Part shown: one piece after another, positions 62,627 to 64,000 of the stretch | Position numbering within the stretch: position 1 is the first letter of the stretch | How the letters are laid out: each line of letters begins with the position of its first letter | Origin: Candidatus Bathyarchaeota archaeon | Lineage (GTDB): Archaea; Thermoproteota; Bathyarchaeia; Bathyarchaeales; SOJC01 | Direction of reading: 5' to 3' | NCBI GenBank assembly: GCA_026014805.1 | Contig: JAOZHR010000022.1 | Coordinates: forward strand, 22,299-86,298 | DNA length: 64,000 nucleotides | Notes under the pieces: generated by a model | Told to the model about the DNA's origin: nothing | The model's database searches: none | The model's input: the letters and a program-made list of their open reading frames with translations, nothing else | Position numbers and translations under genes: made by a program

Positions 62627-64000
62627 TCATCTTTTAATCATTTTCAATAGTCTTTTCTCGGCATCGTAAATCTTAACTTCCAGAGGCATCTCACCAATAG
62701 CAAAGTGGGTAGCACATGCAAAGCACGGGTCATAAGCTCTAAATGCCATTTCCACCCTGTTCAAAACCCCGTCACTGATTTCGCCGTTATGTATAAGTCC
62801 TTTAGCCGCGTTTTTAATGGACATGCAGATTCCTGGCGCATTGTGAGTTGTTGCCACTACTAAGTTAACTTTCTTGGCTAAGGCTTTTTCATCTAATATA
62901 TAATGGTGGATTAATGTACCCCTAGCAGCCTCAACTATTCCAACTCCTTCGCCTGGATTTCTAGGCTTGTTTCTAATATCCTTGCTTGTGATTTCCTCGT
63001 CTCTAACCAATTCTAAAGCTCGTTCAGCGGCATACATGAGTTCTATCAGTCTGGCCCAATGGAAAGCCAAGGTGGCATGAACGGGTTTTCCACCGAGTGT
63101 TTTGTACATTCTCTCATACTCTTTTTGAGCTATGGGCGTTGCCATACCGTCCGCAGCATTCAGTCTTCCGAGAGGTCCAACTCTGTAGATGCCGCTGTCC
63201 GGTCCCGCTACCAAGCCTTTCCATCCGATTTTCTTGAGGTATGGAAATTTGACGTAGGTCCATGGTTCCACGTGCTCCTCGATAACATCTAGATATTCGT
63301 TTGGTGCGAATTTGACAAACTCTTCTCCTTTAGGGTCAACCACACGGACATCGCCGTCGTAGAAATTCACTTTGTTGTTTTTGTCAACAGTTCCCATGTA
63401 GTAGGTCTCCAATGCGTACGGTTCGCTTTTAATCAAGTTTACGTAGTCACTGTTCTTAAGAACCACGTCGTCGAAGATTTTCAGAGAGAACTTTGCGAAC
63501 TCCATGCAACTTCTAACCATTTTTTCAATTTCTTGTCTTTCCTCTTCGGATAAAGGCTTTGAAACGCCTCCTGGCAAAGCACTCACTGGATGAGTTGGTC
63601 TACCTCCGAGGATGCCCGTTATTTTTTGTCCATAAGCTCGATGTTTAATCACTTCTTTTGCAATATCCAAGCCCACCTTTTCTATCACTCCGAGAATGTT
63701 TCTTTTCTCAGGTGGCGCGTCTGGTCCTACGATGAAGTCTGGTCCACCTAGGAAGTAGAAGTGCAATATGTGGTCGTAGATGATGTAGCCACAATACATA
63801 AGTTCTCTCAGTTTCTTAGCCGTCTCTGTAGGTTCCACGTTGAACGCAGCGTGACATGCTTTTGCGGCTGCCATGTGGTGGGCTACTGGGCAGACACCGC
63901 ATATCCTCGTTGTTATTATTGGCAAGTCTTCAGCTCTTCTTCCCTCGCAGAACTTCTCGAATCCCCTTAACTCAGGTATTATCATATAGGCGTTCGCAAC
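62627..64000 (-). CDS. mvhA: F420-non-reducing [NiFe] hydrogenase large subunit, partial
   Basis: At least 458 residues of the Mvh hydrogenase catalytic subunit; the reading frame runs through the right edge, so the start lies outside the window. The nickel-iron ligands are present: RICGVCPVAHH at the N-terminal side and DPCFACATH near the C-terminus. A 25-residue tail follows the final His, the length expected for the peptide removed on maturation. LPGGVSKPL, GPLGRLN and VEAARGTLIHHY match group 3c/MvhA. It leads into hdrA, hdrC and hdrB. The small subunit mvhG should lie just beyond the edge. Confidence 0.94.
   Translation of the reverse strand, partial: VANAYMIIPELRGFEKFCEGRRAEDLPIITTRICGVCPVAHHMAAAKACHAAFNVEPTETAKKLRELMYCGYIIYDHILHFYFLGGPDFIVGPDAPPEKRNILGVIEKVGLDIAKEVIKHRAYGQKITGILGGRPTHPVSALPGGVSKPLSEEERQEIEKMVRSCMEFAKFSLKIFDDVVLKNSDYVNLIKSEPYALETYYMGTVDKNNKVNFYDGDVRVVDPKGEEFVKFAPNEYLDVIEEHVEPWTYVKFPYLKKIGWKGLVAGPDSGIYRVGPLGRLNAADGMATPIAQKEYERMYKTLGGKPVHATLAFHWARLIELMYAAERALELVRDEEITSKDIRNKPRNPGEGVGIVEAARGTLIHHYILDEKALAKKVNLVVATTHNAPGICMSIKNAAKGLIHNGEISDGVLNRVEMAFRAYDPCFACATHFAIGEMPLEVKIYDAEKRLLKMIKR

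Overview
This 64 kb window is archaeal chromosome, most likely from an uncultured member of the Bathyarchaeia or a close relative. The evidence is archaeal ribosomal proteins (L7Ae, S28e, L24e, S7, S12, L15e), EF-1A, a short archaeal XPF nuclease, Trm112, TATA-type promoters, archaeal type IV pilus genes, and HdrABC with MvhA-type hydrogenase genes. The lineage is inferred from gene content, not from a tree. Many genes start with TTG behind a strong Shine-Dalgarno (SD) sequence.

Layout. 1-9 kb: a broken SPASM-domain gene end, ribosomal genes, XPF, EF-1A, a DRG-like GTPase, an integrase remnant, an AlkX-like glycosylase, a JAMM protease and a lipoate ligase. 9-18 kb: a B-family DNA polymerase without an exonuclease domain, Trm112, a nucleotide-sugar cluster (Gfo/Idh oxidoreductase, degenerate UDP-sugar dehydrogenase, GlmM, GlmU-like) and GuaA. 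18.6-21.5 kb: tungstate/molybdate transporter WtpABC. 21.5-26.7 kb: a gene-poor stretch, a cytosolic reductive-dehalogenase-like protein, MscS and an inositol-phosphate synthase. 26.8-30.3 kb: a restriction-modification pair and a decayed small-gene locus between two inositol-phosphate synthase paralogues. 30.4-34.3 kb: small proteins, a tRNA 3' fragment, DUF116 and two-subunit fumarase. 34.5-39.9 kb: HdrD-like, HdrA and EtfBA. 40-49.4 kb: pilus ATPase, membrane platform, pilin-like proteins, prepilin peptidase and a possible regulator. 49.5-57 kb: arginine decarboxylase with a coupled upstream ORF, an ABC-exporter relic, L15e, thioredoxin reductase, a decapeptide-repeat surface protein, a strongly structured 121-nt element and NfnAB. 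57-64 kb: a methionine-synthase-like protein, a thiL relic, HdrB, HdrC, HdrA-MvhD and MvhA, which runs off the window end.

Together the genes suggest an anaerobe built around flavin-based electron bifurcation. Three candidate systems are present: Mvh-HdrABC (H2 with heterodisulfide and ferredoxin), HdrD-HdrA-EtfAB (an ETF-linked variant) and NfnAB (NAD(P)H and ferredoxin). The two HdrA paralogues have lost opposite sets of iron-sulfur cysteines. The Mvh-linked copy lacks the N-terminal cluster ligands and keeps the MvhD cysteines; the ETF-linked copy does the reverse. This is the most interesting signal in the window. Other points are the exonuclease-less PolB, the catalytically degenerate sugar dehydrogenase, the 121-nt folded element and the pdaD upstream ORF.
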